The notes beneath the pieces are model-generated. The model saw nothing but the letters and a program-made list of their open reading frames with translations, was not told the DNA's origin and ran no database searches. This document shows, piece after piece, positions 12,252-23,495 of a stretch of 64,000 nt of DNA. The DNA is taken from the NCBI GenBank assembly GCA_003586115.2, contig QVOM02000034.1, positions 110,027,610-110,091,609 of the forward strand, given 5' to 3'. A program made the position numbers and the translations under genes. The stretch is from Salvator merianae. Lineage: Eukaryota > Chordata > Lepidosauria > Squamata > Teiidae. The first letter of the stretch is position 1, and each line of letters starts with the position of its first letter.

Positions 12252-15124
12252 CCCTGTTCAAATTCAATCCATTATGACTTCCATTCATTTTACATACCCT
12301 TTCATCTATTGTCAATGCTTTCCCCTTCCCTACTCCGAGCCAAACTTGCTGATTATGCTCCTTGCAAATGATTGAAATGAATTCTCTTAACTTCTGATTG
12401 CAAATCATTTCATTGGACTTATGTATGACTGCCATTAAGGGTGGCTTAGAAGCTGTAAATGGTGCAGAATACAGTCTCTATGCATAACTAATCAGAGTTC
12501 CTACCATGTACATGTGATACTGCTTTTGAAGGGGTCACCCATTTACAACTGAATTCGGGTTACAGTTATTTTATTGATATCAAACATTGAAGTCTTTTAA
12601 AAATTTTAAAAACACGTTTCTTCACCTGTGCATTTCACATTGTTCAACAAGGTCACCATTATTTACAGTGATTATTTTCAATTTTCTTGTTTTATTTTCT
12701 TGTAAACTACATAGAGTTTTTGGAAATGTAATTTCAATAATTAAATGAATACCCAATTGATATAAAGTTGCTCAATGGAACAATATTTTCCATATTCTGG
12801 TCTATATTTCATCTTTATATCATTTCCCCACCAAGACGAGAATAATAGCAAGTCCCCTCTAGTATAATTATAAAGTCCACAAATTCACAAAACTTCATAA
12901 AAACTATATGAACCTCTTTAGTTACTCCTAATTGCAGTTAGGGCAACTAAGAATTTTCACTGAACGCTCATGCTCATTAACTGAAGTCTTCAGAGGTATA
13001 ATCCATGGCTTCATCTTCAACGCAAAACAGTCTCCCCAAAGGTAATAATACCACACAGAATCTGTGAGATACAACACTGTACTTTTGCCATTTCTTATAC
13101 AAAATGCCATCAACATGGCACCATAGGGGGAAATGGTGCTTCGGGTGCCTCTGGTAGTTTATGCATGGCATGCATTATTCTACACCATGCAGGTTCGATT
13201 TTGGGGCAGACTGAGCGATCCAGTCCAAGATTGGAAGGGCAGCCAGTGGCCCACTTCAAGTGCCATCCACATTACAGTACCCCATTCTGGCCCAACTTTG
13301 GAAGCTGGAAATGAGTGTTCCCAGACTGCCAGCTGTGGCTATTTTAGCTGGTCACCCAGAAGTGACACACTTTGGGGGCCATTTCCAAGAGCCCAGTGAA
13401 ATGGTGCTGGGCTCCTCACACCCAGTAAGTTGAACCAGCTGCTCACTGCTGTCTGCACACGAGCGTCTGGTCTGGTCCACCACTGGGGAATGCTTTGGAG
13501 TCTGTTTTAAAGCAGCTTCCCATTAGAGTGGGTTACAGTGCCATTTTCTAACTGGGGTCTGCTTCAACACCATGTCCATGCAGACACGGCCCTCCCAGTA
13601 CACAGGTCTGCAATGCATTCCTAGTGCAGATCCTGCCTCTGAGCCCTCATTATTCTCTTTATCATAAGGTAGAAACAACTTGTAGAAAATTCATTATTTT
13701 AAGTGCTCCCTCAACTTCCATCAAATCACTGAAATATAGAAGTTATGGCTTATTTTGATGGTACTAGGTTCAACATTCACACAACGTCTGTATAAAAACT
13801 AAGGATCAGTTATGGTGACCTGAGTGAAAGCAGTAGTCAGAGGGAACTGTACCCGTAGCACTCATACAAAATTCCAAATTTCTCAGGGTTTAAAATGTGT
13901 TTATTCTAGGGACATGCAAATGCCGGTTTTGAAATATTCAAAACAGCCACTCACATGAAGTAAGGGCCTGACAAGCTCCTAGGATATGAAAGGAGCCCAA
14001 CCTGCACTTGACTGTACTGGACTTTCTCCCACCACACTGTGACTTCCAAAGCTCCATAAGAAGGGCCAAGCTCTGCAGTGTGGCATTATATGATTATATC
14101 ATTACTACACTTGTTTCTGGGCTCCTGGGAGCTTCCCCAGGCCTGCACCACTTCTGGAAAGCACAAATAATGTGAAAGTGAAATGCTGTTTAAGTTTTTT
14201 GGAGCTGGTGCAGGCCTGTGAAAGCTATGAAACACCCAGAAATGGACAGCAGGATGCTGCAAAGCTTGCTACCAGAGCTCTGGAAATCATGAGGATGAGT
14301 GTCCAGCACAGATAAGTTCAGGTAAGGGCTCCTCCAATATCTAGGGTTTGGTAAAGGCACACCTGAAGGTCTAAATACAGAACCGTTATCTGAGTATGAA
14401 AACCGCCACTTAAGATGTTCCCAGCCATTTGAAATTTAGTCCAATTATTTATCTGCTTGTTATATTTGGCTTTAATACTGTATACTGTTTTTTATGCTAC
14501 AAAATGTTGGCATCTAAAAACATTTTAATAAAGTAAGTGCCAATTATGTTTAATTTACTAATGAGCCATGTTTTGTGTTACTGCATGATAAATTGCTGAA
14601 GAACAGTGGTGTCATTGGGAAATGATTGATAAATACATTTTAAAGTAACCTCAATTTATTTAACAAATATGCTTTATGAGAAAAATAAAATGAAGTTACA
14701 TTCTGATCAAAGGAAGGCTTCAAGCAGCAGCCTTGACCCTCTCCACGGCTCTGATCGACAGGCTGCCACTGGATAAGCTGATGAGGGCAGCTTCTACATG
14801 AGAGAACCACCTCTAGTGTCTCTTTCGGCAAGGCACTTCTTTATGCTCATGTTGGTGTGAGGAAACAGAGTGAGGTTCAGCCACATAAGAGATACCCTGA
14901 TCAGTAGCCAGCTGCTGCTCACAAGCAGGCCATGAGTGAGGAAACACTCTTCGTATTCAGTCCTCCAGCAGCTAGCCTTCAAGATGCACACACATCCCCA
15001 ATACTGGAGACCATTACACAGCCGTTGAAACCCAGTAGCCTTGAATATGTTGGTTTCTCTTCTATTTTTCTTCTGCATGGCCACTGGAGAACCCATAGTA
15101 AAGAACTGTAACTTGAAACATATG

Positions 15125-15240
15125 CCGTAATTTATTTATTTATACTTCTATCCCGCCCTATATCTGAAGATCTCAGGGCAGGTCACAATAAAATCAGCAT
15201 AATCATCTCAACATTTCCATTCAGTATATTTGCTCATTGT
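15125..15240 (-). repeat. L2-type LINE 3' tail fragment
   Basis: 'ATTTATTTATTTATACTTC' then 'TATCCCGCCCTATATCTGAA' and 'GATCTCAGGGCAGGTCACAA', which is the 3' terminus of the local L2 family on the minus strand. No coding part remains. Confidence 0.75.
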
Positions 15241-15298
15241 TCATCTCTCACACCGAGCTCTCCGCCAGCCAGTCTGACTGGCACCAATCCATTCCTCC

Positions 15299-15724
15299 TG
15301 AGAGAGTCTAGTTAGCAAGTTAGCATAAGCAACGCCATTTTAGAAGAAGGGAAACATTTATATGACTTTTAAGCTTGCAATATTAATTGACATTGATTAA
15401 TACAGTCATTATGTAGTTTAATGCTTCTCTGCTTCTGTAACCAGCTTGTGCCAGGTCGTTCTGTATTAGGTACAGTACTTTCAATATGAGAGAGTGGGTG
15501 AAAACAATGGAAGGGGAGTGAATACCTAAGAAGTGGGAAGGTAATTCCCAAAAAGAAAATACTATAAAAAGTTGTGTAAAACTGTCTTCGGGGCTCCTAT
15601 TCTTGCCTTGCATATGGGAAGCCACGCACTTTGCTGAATATATTCAATAAATTTCATTTACACCAATTCCCTTGTCGTGGTAATTGGGGCAGCCACACCA
15701 AACAAGAGCCTTTTGGCTACAACA
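15299..15724 (+). mobile_element. Solo LTR of an endogenous retrovirus
   Basis: A 426-bp unit beginning TG and ending CA, flanked by the 4-bp direct repeat CTCC (15295-15298 and 15725-15728). Inside are a TATAAAAA box at 15563-15570 and an AATAAA signal at 15646-15651, spaced as expected for U3-R-U5. No internal viral genes are present, so it is a recombined solo LTR. A 4-bp duplication is usual for class I (gammaretrovirus-like) elements. It lies about 0.4-1 kb from the CCDC18/TMED5 CpG promoter, in sense with TMED5. The class assignment is inference. Confidence 0.75.
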
Positions 15725-16079
15725 CTCCTGCATTAGCCCCTTATACTTCCTCCCACATGATGCTTTCGGTTATCTTGCAGGACTCCCTCTCCCAGCAGGA
15801 CTAACCTTTCTGCCTCAGTGGTAGAGCGTCTTCTCCTACTGAGGTGCATTCCTCCAACGAACCGCCTCGACAGCGCAGTTCTAGGCTAGGGAGCGACATG
15901 TTGCTTAGCAACCTCTCTCCCCACCCCTCTCTTTTATCCCCTCCCGACCTCATCTTCCCAGAATAGACAACTCCAAAGGGCCTCCCACAAAAGTGTCTGA
16001 ATCTGCTCCTTTTCCTTGAGCGACTTAAAAAGGAAAAGTCTGCCGAAGAAAAAGAATTGTTCCTACAATCGAGGAATTG

Positions 16080-16740
16080 CACGCAACTTTTTTTTTTTAA
16101 AGCATCTTTTTGGCCAGAAAAAGAGCAACAGGGAGCCTAAGCGACTAGGTTCGCAGTTCGCACCTCTCTGAGGAAACTAGTAACCAACAGCTGGGCACGA
16201 GCACTTCGCGTAACGAATCGTAACCCTCAAGGCGACCCGTCTTCTTTGCCTCACGTTCGAACTGCGCGGGCCGTTAGGGAACGGTTGCACGCGTCACTGA
16301 CTGGAGACGAGAGGTAAGCGATCCCCTCGCTCTCTCTCTGGCGAGTTTTCCTCCTGTTGCTTCAACTCTTGGGAATCGTAGTTTTTCTCTGTTTCGTCCC
16401 TTCCGCTCCCTGGGTTTGTTGCGACTACATTTCCCACGATGCCTCGGCAAAATCAACACAAGCCGCCTCAGGGAAGTGGTTCACACGGCCTGCCCGCGCG
16501 CTCGCCTTTGACACACCTTCTTCTTCACACACGGCAAACGGCACGCCCCCTCCGGGCGCTGTGCATTATGGGAGGAGGCAATCGCCCGTGTTCGACCCAC
16601 CACCAGCTGCCGGACGTGCTGTCTCAGACAGGCAGGCCAGGGGTTCGGTGGTCGTCGGGTGGGGACTGAGGTGAGTGAGGTTCCTCGAGTGTTACCCCAT
16701 TTCCTGAGCTTCGAAAGCGCCGCAGGGATGGAGAAAGAGC
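16080..16740. promoter_or_regulatory. CpG-rich divergent promoter region of CCDC18 and TMED5
   Basis: CpG density jumps between about 16.1 and 17.1 kb, between two divergent genes. Three ZNF143/SBS-like motifs are visible: 16424-16442 (ACTACATTTCCCACGATGC, close to the full consensus), 16370-16384 on the minus strand (ACTACGATTCCCA core) and 16562-16573 on the minus strand (TCCCATAATGCA). There is no clear TATA box, as expected for a CpG promoter. Exact start sites are not visible. Confidence 0.8.
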
Positions 16741-16922
16741 TCGGGCGGCGTGCGCTGGCCTCTCTCTTGCTATTACTGCTGTTGCCAGCACCGCAGCCGC
16801 CGGGCGTCTCGGGCTTCTCCACCGCCGTCGACAGCGATTTCACCTTTACGTTGCCCGCCGGCCGCAAGGAATGTTTCTTCCAGCCTATGCAGCGGGACGC
16901 TTCTTTGGAGATCGAGTATCAG
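16728..16922 (+). CDS. TMED5: TMED5 coding exon 1
   Basis: ATG at 16728-16730 in a GGGATGG context; 65 codons ending in phase 0 at GTGAGG. It encodes the signal peptide and the start of the GOLD domain with KECFFQP (C49). Confidence 0.96.
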
Positions 16923-19900
16923 GTGAGGGGAGAGAAGAAGAAGCAAGCGTGGGCCTTAACTGGCGCCGAGGCTGCGGTTCGTCGCCCTTCGAAGACCCTC
17001 GGTTTGGTAGGAGACGGGTAGGCGGTCCCGTGCGCACGGCTGCTCGGCTTACCGCCGCTGAAGGCGCCAAGAGCCAGTTTGGGCTTTCAGCTGTCGCAAA
17101 ACTTCTCCTGGTCGCTCTTAACTTTCTGCTGCTGTTGGGGGTCACCCTCGCACAGGGAGGGAAATTCACACACAAAAAAACCTACGTGTAAGGGAGAAGG
17201 AGCGTAACTTGTGGCTTGCCTGACCTGCCTTCTTTACTACCCACTGCGCTTTCTTTGGGGCTCTAGTACGCAGTCCTGTACGTGCTTTTGCTCGATTCGG
17301 TAGGGCTTCCCTCCAGGTAAGTCCGCGCAGGGTTTCATGCTTTGTTGTGATGCTTTTCTATAGAGCAGTAGATTTGGCGGTCCTGGGACTGGAAGAGCTG
17401 CAGTCGCATTCGTTGTTCCCTTTTTGCTATGAAATAAAATCGTTAGTTTTATTACTGTAGAGATGGGTTAGGATAGTCACCACTTGAATGCGGCAACAGG
17501 TTAAATACTATGTTTTATTCCTTCACTGCAGTCGAGTTTGGTAAGCATGATAGATGCTTTGTTTTGAAAACAAGAAGAAAAGCTAAGGATCATCCTGGAA
17601 GGTGCCCGCTTAGCAGTTTTCATCTTCCTTTGCTTTAGTTTTAACTTGCGTGCAGAAAATCAGACATTAAGGGATATGCTCGTAATGTTAGGCTCTGTAA
17701 ATGAGAAATTCAGGGTGCCATTTTAAAAAAACAGATAAAGATATGGGAGTAACCCTTTGCTATGACTTGAGTTGGCAGTTCATGTTTGTTTTACAAAGAG
17801 ATAAGCAAACCAGATGTCATGCTAGGCTGGGTCAAACTGGTTTAGGACAAGCACAGCCAACCAAAAATATTTCTAGTGTGTTTAGATTAGTTAAGGCCAC
17901 GTAACCCAAAGATACTGAATCTATGGACAGAGGTCTATGAAATGACGTGGAAGCAAGGAGTGTTCCAGCTCTAGTTGCATGGAGCTATTTGGCATATATC
18001 AGGCTGTTTGCGCACATTTCTACCATAGTGCTACTTTGTGGTGTATAAGATTGATGCAGAAACAATAAACTAGTAGTGTAATTCTGTTTAAATGTCATCA
18101 AAAGTAAGGTTTAGAGCACCCATTTAGAATCTTCTTTATTGGTTTTGATGATATTGGCATTTTTATTGCTCTGTCTTAATATTTGAATTTTTCAGTGAAG
18201 AGAATGATTGAAATACAATCTAGGAACTGTGTTTAAATGCATTTGGGTATCACAGTTATGAATTTGGAAACAGAGCTTCTTATTCATTGACATTTTTTTC
18301 TTGCAAAGTATTGCTGATGAATGTAGCTATTGTTCTTCATTATGTGGATGGTGGCTTGAAGAGTGTAGGAGTACAAACAAAATGCTATTGTTTATAGTAC
18401 TATTTTAGATCCAAGTCATGAGCTCCCACTAGAATCTAGCAGGAATAAAGAGTCTCCTCTGGAGTAAATGATCGCTTTATTCAGACAGCATAATAGGTGC
18501 ATCTTATAATCACCAAAGTCAGAAAATTAAGCACAGGAGCATTTCTGTTACTTTCTCTATTCCTGCCTAAGAACAGGTACACCCCCTGCACTTCCCTGGC
18601 AGACCCTCATTCTCTTTGAGCTGCTTTTCCATCTCTTTTGCCTAGGAAAATGGTCTTGAAGCTTCTCCAAAAATCTCATTCATTCCTACTCACTCCCAGC
18701 TGGCCTCTAAGCAAAGCAGCAGTAAGCCGTTACAATGCTTTATATAGAGAGGAATGTATGAGTACAGTAAATGAATTTATGTGAGTAAATAAGATATAAA
18801 TGGATACATATGAATGAATACATGGCATGAATTGTGATGATCAAAGAATACAAACAGTACCCAACCAAAACCTATGGCAGTGACTCACAGAGCTGACACA
18901 ACTTACCCATTTGATACTTTGGGAAAAAAGAAGATAGGAAGCTAGATTATTTCAAAAGTTGCCTTCAGCTCTTATAGTAGCAATTATTATTATAATTTGT
19001 TACTGTAATTACAGATTATAAGAAGACAAATAATAAGCAGCATAGTGCAATAATGTAACATTTCATAGTTTTTTGCATAGAATTTTTTAACCAAAGTTAT
19101 GACATTGAGGAAATAGATGTGCCTGGATTATTAATAAATGGAGAGACACTCTTATTTTTTTATTTTGTGTTTCTATCCCACCCTATATTGAAAGGTCTCA
19201 GGATCACTCACAATAAAGTCACTATAAAAACAGATAAAATAAATAAGCTAAAACAGTAACAGTGCCTGCATTGGGAGGGTATGCTGTTCCCTCAGCCAAA
19301 GGCTAGGATAAAGAGATGGATCTTTACCAGATATCTAAATACATACAATGATAATGCCTGACACATTTCAGAGGGGAGGCTATTCCATAGTCTAGGGGCT
19401 ATCACTGAGAATGCCCTCCCATACGCTTCTACCCCCTTAACTGCTGAAGGAGGTGGCACAGCTAAGGGGGCCTCACTGGTAGATCTTGCATGTGGTCAAG
19501 TCGATGGCCCTGCTCACCTCACAGTTTCACAGTGAAATCAGCAGGAGTGCCATCTGTGTCAACTGGGAAATTCCCCTGTGTATGTTGGGCCAGTAACATA
19601 CTGAGACTACCCCATGGTTGTCATGGAGGCCATAAAGACCTGAGGTGGTCCACTGAGGGTCCTTCAGAATAGATGTTGAAATCCCCCCATACCACTGTGG
19701 CAGAGACTTCCAACACCATATCTAAGACTGTCTCAGCCAGCTCCACTCCTGGGCAGTGGTATGGGCGGAACACCAGCAGCATCTCTGTCCTGTTTCTCTG
19801 GCTCAGCAATGTAAACAGATCCTCAAATTCAGGCACAGAGAGAATTGGCCACCTGGCAAGAGAGCTAGAGGTCCTACGGACAACAGCAACACTCCCTCTC

Positions 19901-22900
19901 CATCCCATTGATCTGGAACAGTGCTGCACCGAGCAATCTGAAGGACAGAGCTGAGTGAGGCAAGGTTCACCCAGTTTATCATCCAGGTTTCCAGGTAATG
20001 CATGCCAGGTTAGCCCCTTCATCCAGGATCAAGTAATGAACAACTGATGTTTTGTTCTGGACTGACCTTGCATTTAAGAGCAGTACCCCAGAGCAGTGGG
20101 CTGGTTGATAGGTGTCCCCAGACTCTACTGGTTGGAAGGGAGACCAGAAGGACTGATAGCTTTAATGCACCTAACACTCCTTCTCCTAAACCAAGCCTTC
20201 TGCCTACCAGCACCATACCTCCCCTTGCCCAACACCACAGTAATGTTTGCCCCCAGTAACAGTTCTCCCCTTCCTTCTTTGCTTGTTTAATACTGTGGTT
20301 TGATTCCTACAAATGGTTCTGTGGTGTAAAACTCTGTTATGTGAATAATTGCCACCTATGAAAAACTGGGGTTAAGTGTGTAAAAATAAAATTGTGTTAT
20401 ACGAAGGATAAGTATACATCAGAATGGACAAGTTGTACTGATTAAGCGGAGGAGAGAACTCTGGCTCAAATTATAAGCATAATTAACACAAAATTTAAAT
20501 AAAAATGGAGCTGTGCTGTTTAACTTCTCACATTATTAAAACAGAACCAGACAGTGATTGTTGTCAGAATGTAATCCAGTCAGTCTGAGGAACAGTTTTC
20601 AACATCTCTCCTCTCCAGTTTCTCCCAAAATCTGGATCCAGCAGAGGGCCTGTTCACACTTTAGGCTGGCAGGTGTCAAAAACACTTGCGAGACACATGC
20701 ATCTGCACTAGGCAGAGACCTAAGCAGCTGGGAGCAGGCTACAGCTACTTTCGATTGCTCCTGGCTATGGACACTAATTAGTGCTCCACAGCCTTACTGG
20801 GAGCTGCTATCCAGCTTCTGGTAAGGTGTATTTGTAGTTACCTGGTGGCACAGCAACCAGGCTGGTCTGATCAACTGATTGTGCCCATGTGCTGCATGGC
20901 CCTGCTGGTCGCCATGGCAGTGGCCTGACACTTCCTGGCCACTGCCATGGTCAGGATCAGTCACAGCTACTGGCATTCACACCATTTCAGGTAAATGACA
21001 GTGTCCGTGCTGCGTAGTCAATTCCACCTTAGAATGGGATAATTAACCCATTCTAAGGTAGAAAGTGTGAAAACTCCCAAAGTTTCTGGGATGAGAAACC
21101 AGGAATACATTAGGTTTAAATATCATAGCACACACCTTATCTTTTAAATATACTATTGTTAACTACTCCCTAAAAGCTAAAATGTAATAAGACCTCTTAG
21201 CCATTTTCAGCACTGGGCTTCATTCTGGGATATATCCCAGAATAGGGGCATGCCATCCACATGTTAGTGTAGACTACAGCAGGAATATCCTGGAAAAAGG
21301 CCCAGTGTGAAGGGGGTCTTAGATAACTTCAACATCCAGTTGCCAAATCACTTCATGTCCATTTGATATTAATTTCCTGACAGTAACTGTACTTTGCTCA
21401 TGATATAGTTGTTCTGTGTTGTCTTCTCAGGTTCTCGATGGAGCAGGTTTAGATGTTGATTTTCAACTAGTTTCACCTAAAGATGAAACTCTCGTTTTTG
21501 AACAGAGAAAATCTGATGGAATCCATACGTAAGTTTAAAAATGAATACATTCAAAATTAACCCATTTTAATACAGCTTTTTAAAGATAAAGAGCTTATTG
21601 CTTTGATCCTGAGGTCTGTGAACAGAAGGAAGATAACAGAATTGGACAGTGCTGTCACTACATACCTATCCACCTGAAAAAAGTGCTCAGATAATTAGAT
21701 ATCCTTCTAAATCACACATAGTGTGGCACTGGTAGAGGGGCCTGTAGTGGGGTCCACCCTTATGTGTTGTATATCTTGGGCATATAGTTGCAGCTATAGT
21801 AGTAAACTGAAAAGCAGTGTACAGCCTGTATGCATGGTAAAGGGCAATATCTTTTGCATTTACAGAGTGGAGACTGAAGATGGTGACTATATGTTCTGCT
21901 TTGACAACACTTTTAGCACTCTGTCCGAGAAGGTGATTTTCTTTGAACTAATTTTAGATAACATGGGAGATGAAGAGCAAGAAGACTGGAAGAAGTATAT
22001 TACTGGCACAGACCTTCTGGATATGAAGTTAGAAGATATTTTGGTATGCAGATAGTATTGTTAGCTTTTAATTTATTCATTTATTTTTTAATTATTGCGA
22101 GGTTGTCTTCTCTTTTATTTACTTGCTGCCTTTTTGCTGTCATGTGATCAGGATTATCCTGCAAGTGGGTCGTACTACAGCGGGTACTCAGCTATCTCTA
22201 GAAGCCTTAAGACATTTATCTTCCCTTCTGTTAGCACACTCAAAACTGCTTACAAATTTCTGTAGCCCTCTAGATGTTGCTAAACCACAAGTATCATTTT
22301 ACAGGATAAAAGATAAGTGTTCCTTCATTGTTTAATTCTTACTGTCATCAGAGCCACCCTAGGGAGTTGCTAGTTCCCTGGTACAGTATAAAAACTTGAA
22401 GTAAGTAAAGCACAAAATAGAAGGCTAGTTCTTATTTGTCTACTGACTATAATAACAATTACCAATGGACCATCCTTAGCTACAGTATTTCGTACCTTAT
22501 GAGATGCATCTGTAATTTGACAAGGAATATTTAGGGAAAAAATCAAATAGGATGCAGGGTGATTTTTCAGAGATTTGGGCGTGAAAAATGTGGGTTTATA
22601 CGGCAAAAGATGCAGTACTTTCTCTGTGTTTAGCAGCTGATAGACTCTGTGCTGTGGCAGAGAGGTGTGTTAAAGCATTTGCCAATCGTTAGGTGACTTA
22701 AGATCAGGTCTGAGATTTTTCTAGCCTGCTTCTTAAATGTGTTTTGTTTGAATGGTGAAGGGACCAACTGTGCCATGTTGAGACAGCAGTACCAAACTGG
22801 AAGAGTAAATCTAGATGATATGGTCACAAAGGCAGAAGTGAGAGTTGGCAAGTAAGGGGTGCTCCAGACAACCCATAGGTGAAGACAACTTCTGAAAAAC

Positions 22901-23495
22901 TATCCATGAAGGAATTGCTACGGAGCAAAGTTTGCTGAAGAGGACAACTTTCTGGGAGTACATGTAAAAAGTACATCTTTTTGTGGCTCTTTTTTAAGTT
23001 TTAAAAAGCTGAAGTGGCTCCTACAATAATTTTAGAATTTTTGTTTTAAGAAATGCAAACAAAAAGGCAGCAAAGTAGTGCTATAAAACAAAGCAGAAGC
23101 ATTAACTTTGGAAGGAAGAGGTACACAAAGGAGCTTTTATATTTTGAAGTTCACCAAGCAGACAGACACAGTTTTTGTTAATACTGCAATTATTTTGTAG
23201 GTTAACCTGCACTTTGCTAAGTATGTCTTGTTTAAAACACGAATTCTTCTAACACCAGTGTTTTATTCTTCACCAGGAATCTGTGACTAGTGTGAAATCC
23301 AGGCTAAGCAAAAGCATCCAGATCCAAACGTTGCTCAGAGCATTTGAAGCTCGTGACAGAAACATACAAGAAAGCAACTTTGACCGGGTCAACTTCTGGT
23401 CTATGGTCAACCTGACAGTAATGGTTGTGGTGTCAGCTGTTCAAGTGTATATGTTAAAGAGTCTTTTTGAAGATAAAAGGAAAACTAGAACTTAA
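16728..23495 (+). CDS. TMED5: TMED5, complete gene (spliced CDS span)
   Basis: Transmembrane emp24 domain-containing protein 5, a p24 gamma family cargo adaptor that cycles between ER and Golgi in COPII/COPI vesicles. Coding exons 16728-16922, 21431-21528, 21866-22043 and 23277-23495 join in phase to 690 nt, giving 229 residues, the same as human TMED5. Visible order: signal peptide (about 1-29, leucine run), GOLD domain (about 35-125) with the conserved disulfide pair C49 and C109, luminal coiled coil (about 155-190), one membrane helix (about 197-217), and a short cytosolic tail [10 protein letters not shown] almost identical to human. The family is known to sort GPI-anchored proteins and Wnt1. 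All splice sites are GT-AG. It is divergent from CCDC18 and convergent with MTF2. Confidence 0.97.
16923..19139. other. TMED5 intron 1, proximal part
   Basis: CpG-rich to about 17.1 kb, then AT-rich. No exon seen. The part about 18410-18800 carries minus-strand AATAAA and TATATAAA motifs, as an old LTR might, but no terminal repeats or duplications could be found. Confidence 0.4.
19140..20290 (-). mobile_element. L2-type LINE, endonuclease part plus 3' end, RT region missing
   Basis: The left side is the L2 3' tail ('TATCCCACCCTATATTGAAA', 'GGTCTCAGG') and the end of ORF2 (19270-19480, equivalent to 39150-39340). From 19621 to about 20160 the minus strand translates as an apurinic-type endonuclease: [37 protein letters not shown], then WGDFNI (the catalytic GDFNI motif). 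An upstream fragment reads as a degraded 'CITETWL' start. The whole reverse transcriptase between these parts is absent. It is antisense to TMED5 in intron 1. Confidence 0.75.
20646..21078. mobile_element. Probable non-autonomous DNA transposon
   Basis: The left end GGGCCTGTTCACACTTTAGG and the right end (reverse complement GGGAGTTTTCACACTTTCTA) form an imperfect inverted repeat. A strong hairpin lies near the right end (about 21029-21060, CTTAGAATGGG paired with CCCATTCTAAG). No clear target duplication was found, so the class is uncertain. Confidence 0.5.
21191..21318. mobile_element. PIF/Harbinger-like MITE
   Basis: Ends GACCTCTTAGCC.. and (reverse complement) GACCCCCTTCACACTGGGCC, with 'CACTGGGC' in both arms and flanking TAA/TTA. 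The internal 'TTCTGGGATATATCCCAGAA' is a palindrome. Related to the copies at 36.2 and 46.6 kb. Lies in TMED5 intron 1, just before exon 2. Confidence 0.55.
21431..21528 (+). CDS. TMED5: TMED5 coding exon 2
   Basis: Acceptor TCTTCTCAG, donor GTAAGT. It encodes [16 protein letters not shown] and on to DGIH plus a split threonine; this is the central GOLD strand region. Confidence 0.97.
21866..22043 (+). CDS. TMED5: TMED5 coding exon 3
   Basis: Acceptor CATTTACAG, donor GTATGC. It encodes [11 protein letters not shown] (C109, second GOLD cysteine), [11 protein letters not shown] and the acidic linker leading into the coiled coil. Confidence 0.97.
22044..23276. other. TMED5 intron 3 with a repeat copy
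   Basis: The part 22475-22620 ('ACCTTATGAGATGCATCTGT', 'AATTTGACA') matches 44696-44830 ('CATATAAGATGCACCTGT', 'AATTTGACA'). These look like two old copies of one DNA transposon of unknown family. No exon seen. Confidence 0.5.
23277..23495 (+). CDS. TMED5: TMED5 coding exon 4 and stop
   Basis: Acceptor TTCACCAG. 72 codons plus TAA. It encodes the coiled coil ([20 protein letters not shown]), the membrane segment ([19 protein letters not shown]) and the cytosolic tail. Confidence 0.97.
   Translation, partial: ESVTSVKSRLSKSIQIQTLLRAFEARDRNIQESNFDRVNFWSMVNLTVMVVVSAVQVYMLKSLFEDKRKTRT

Larger units (their letters stand above)
11710..16254. other. CCDC18 intron 1 (5' limit inferred)
   Basis: Between the ATG exon and the promoter. 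A TAGGGACATGCA stretch at about 13911 looks like one end of the hAT-type MITE family. The part about 13130-13640 is GC-richer and ends in 'CCATGCAGACACGGCCC', reminiscent of the Harbinger-like ends, but I cannot pair it. The untranslated first exon could end at 16255 (donor GTGAGG) or at 15806 (donor GTTAGT); neither can be proved here. Confidence 0.4.

Noticed and set aside
15811..15832. tRNA A-box-like stretch GCCTCAGTGGTAGAGCGTC
   Set aside because: No B box or T-arm follows, so it is not a tRNA gene; at most a scrap of a SINE.
16357..17191. Several overlapping open frames on both strands at the TMED5 promoter
   Set aside because: GC-rich CpG island sequence keeps frames open by chance; only the frame with the p24 protein is supported.
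19621..20022. Host gene with an endonuclease domain
   Set aside because: The endonuclease belongs to the LINE: it is next to the L2 3' end, has stops, and is antisense in an intron.
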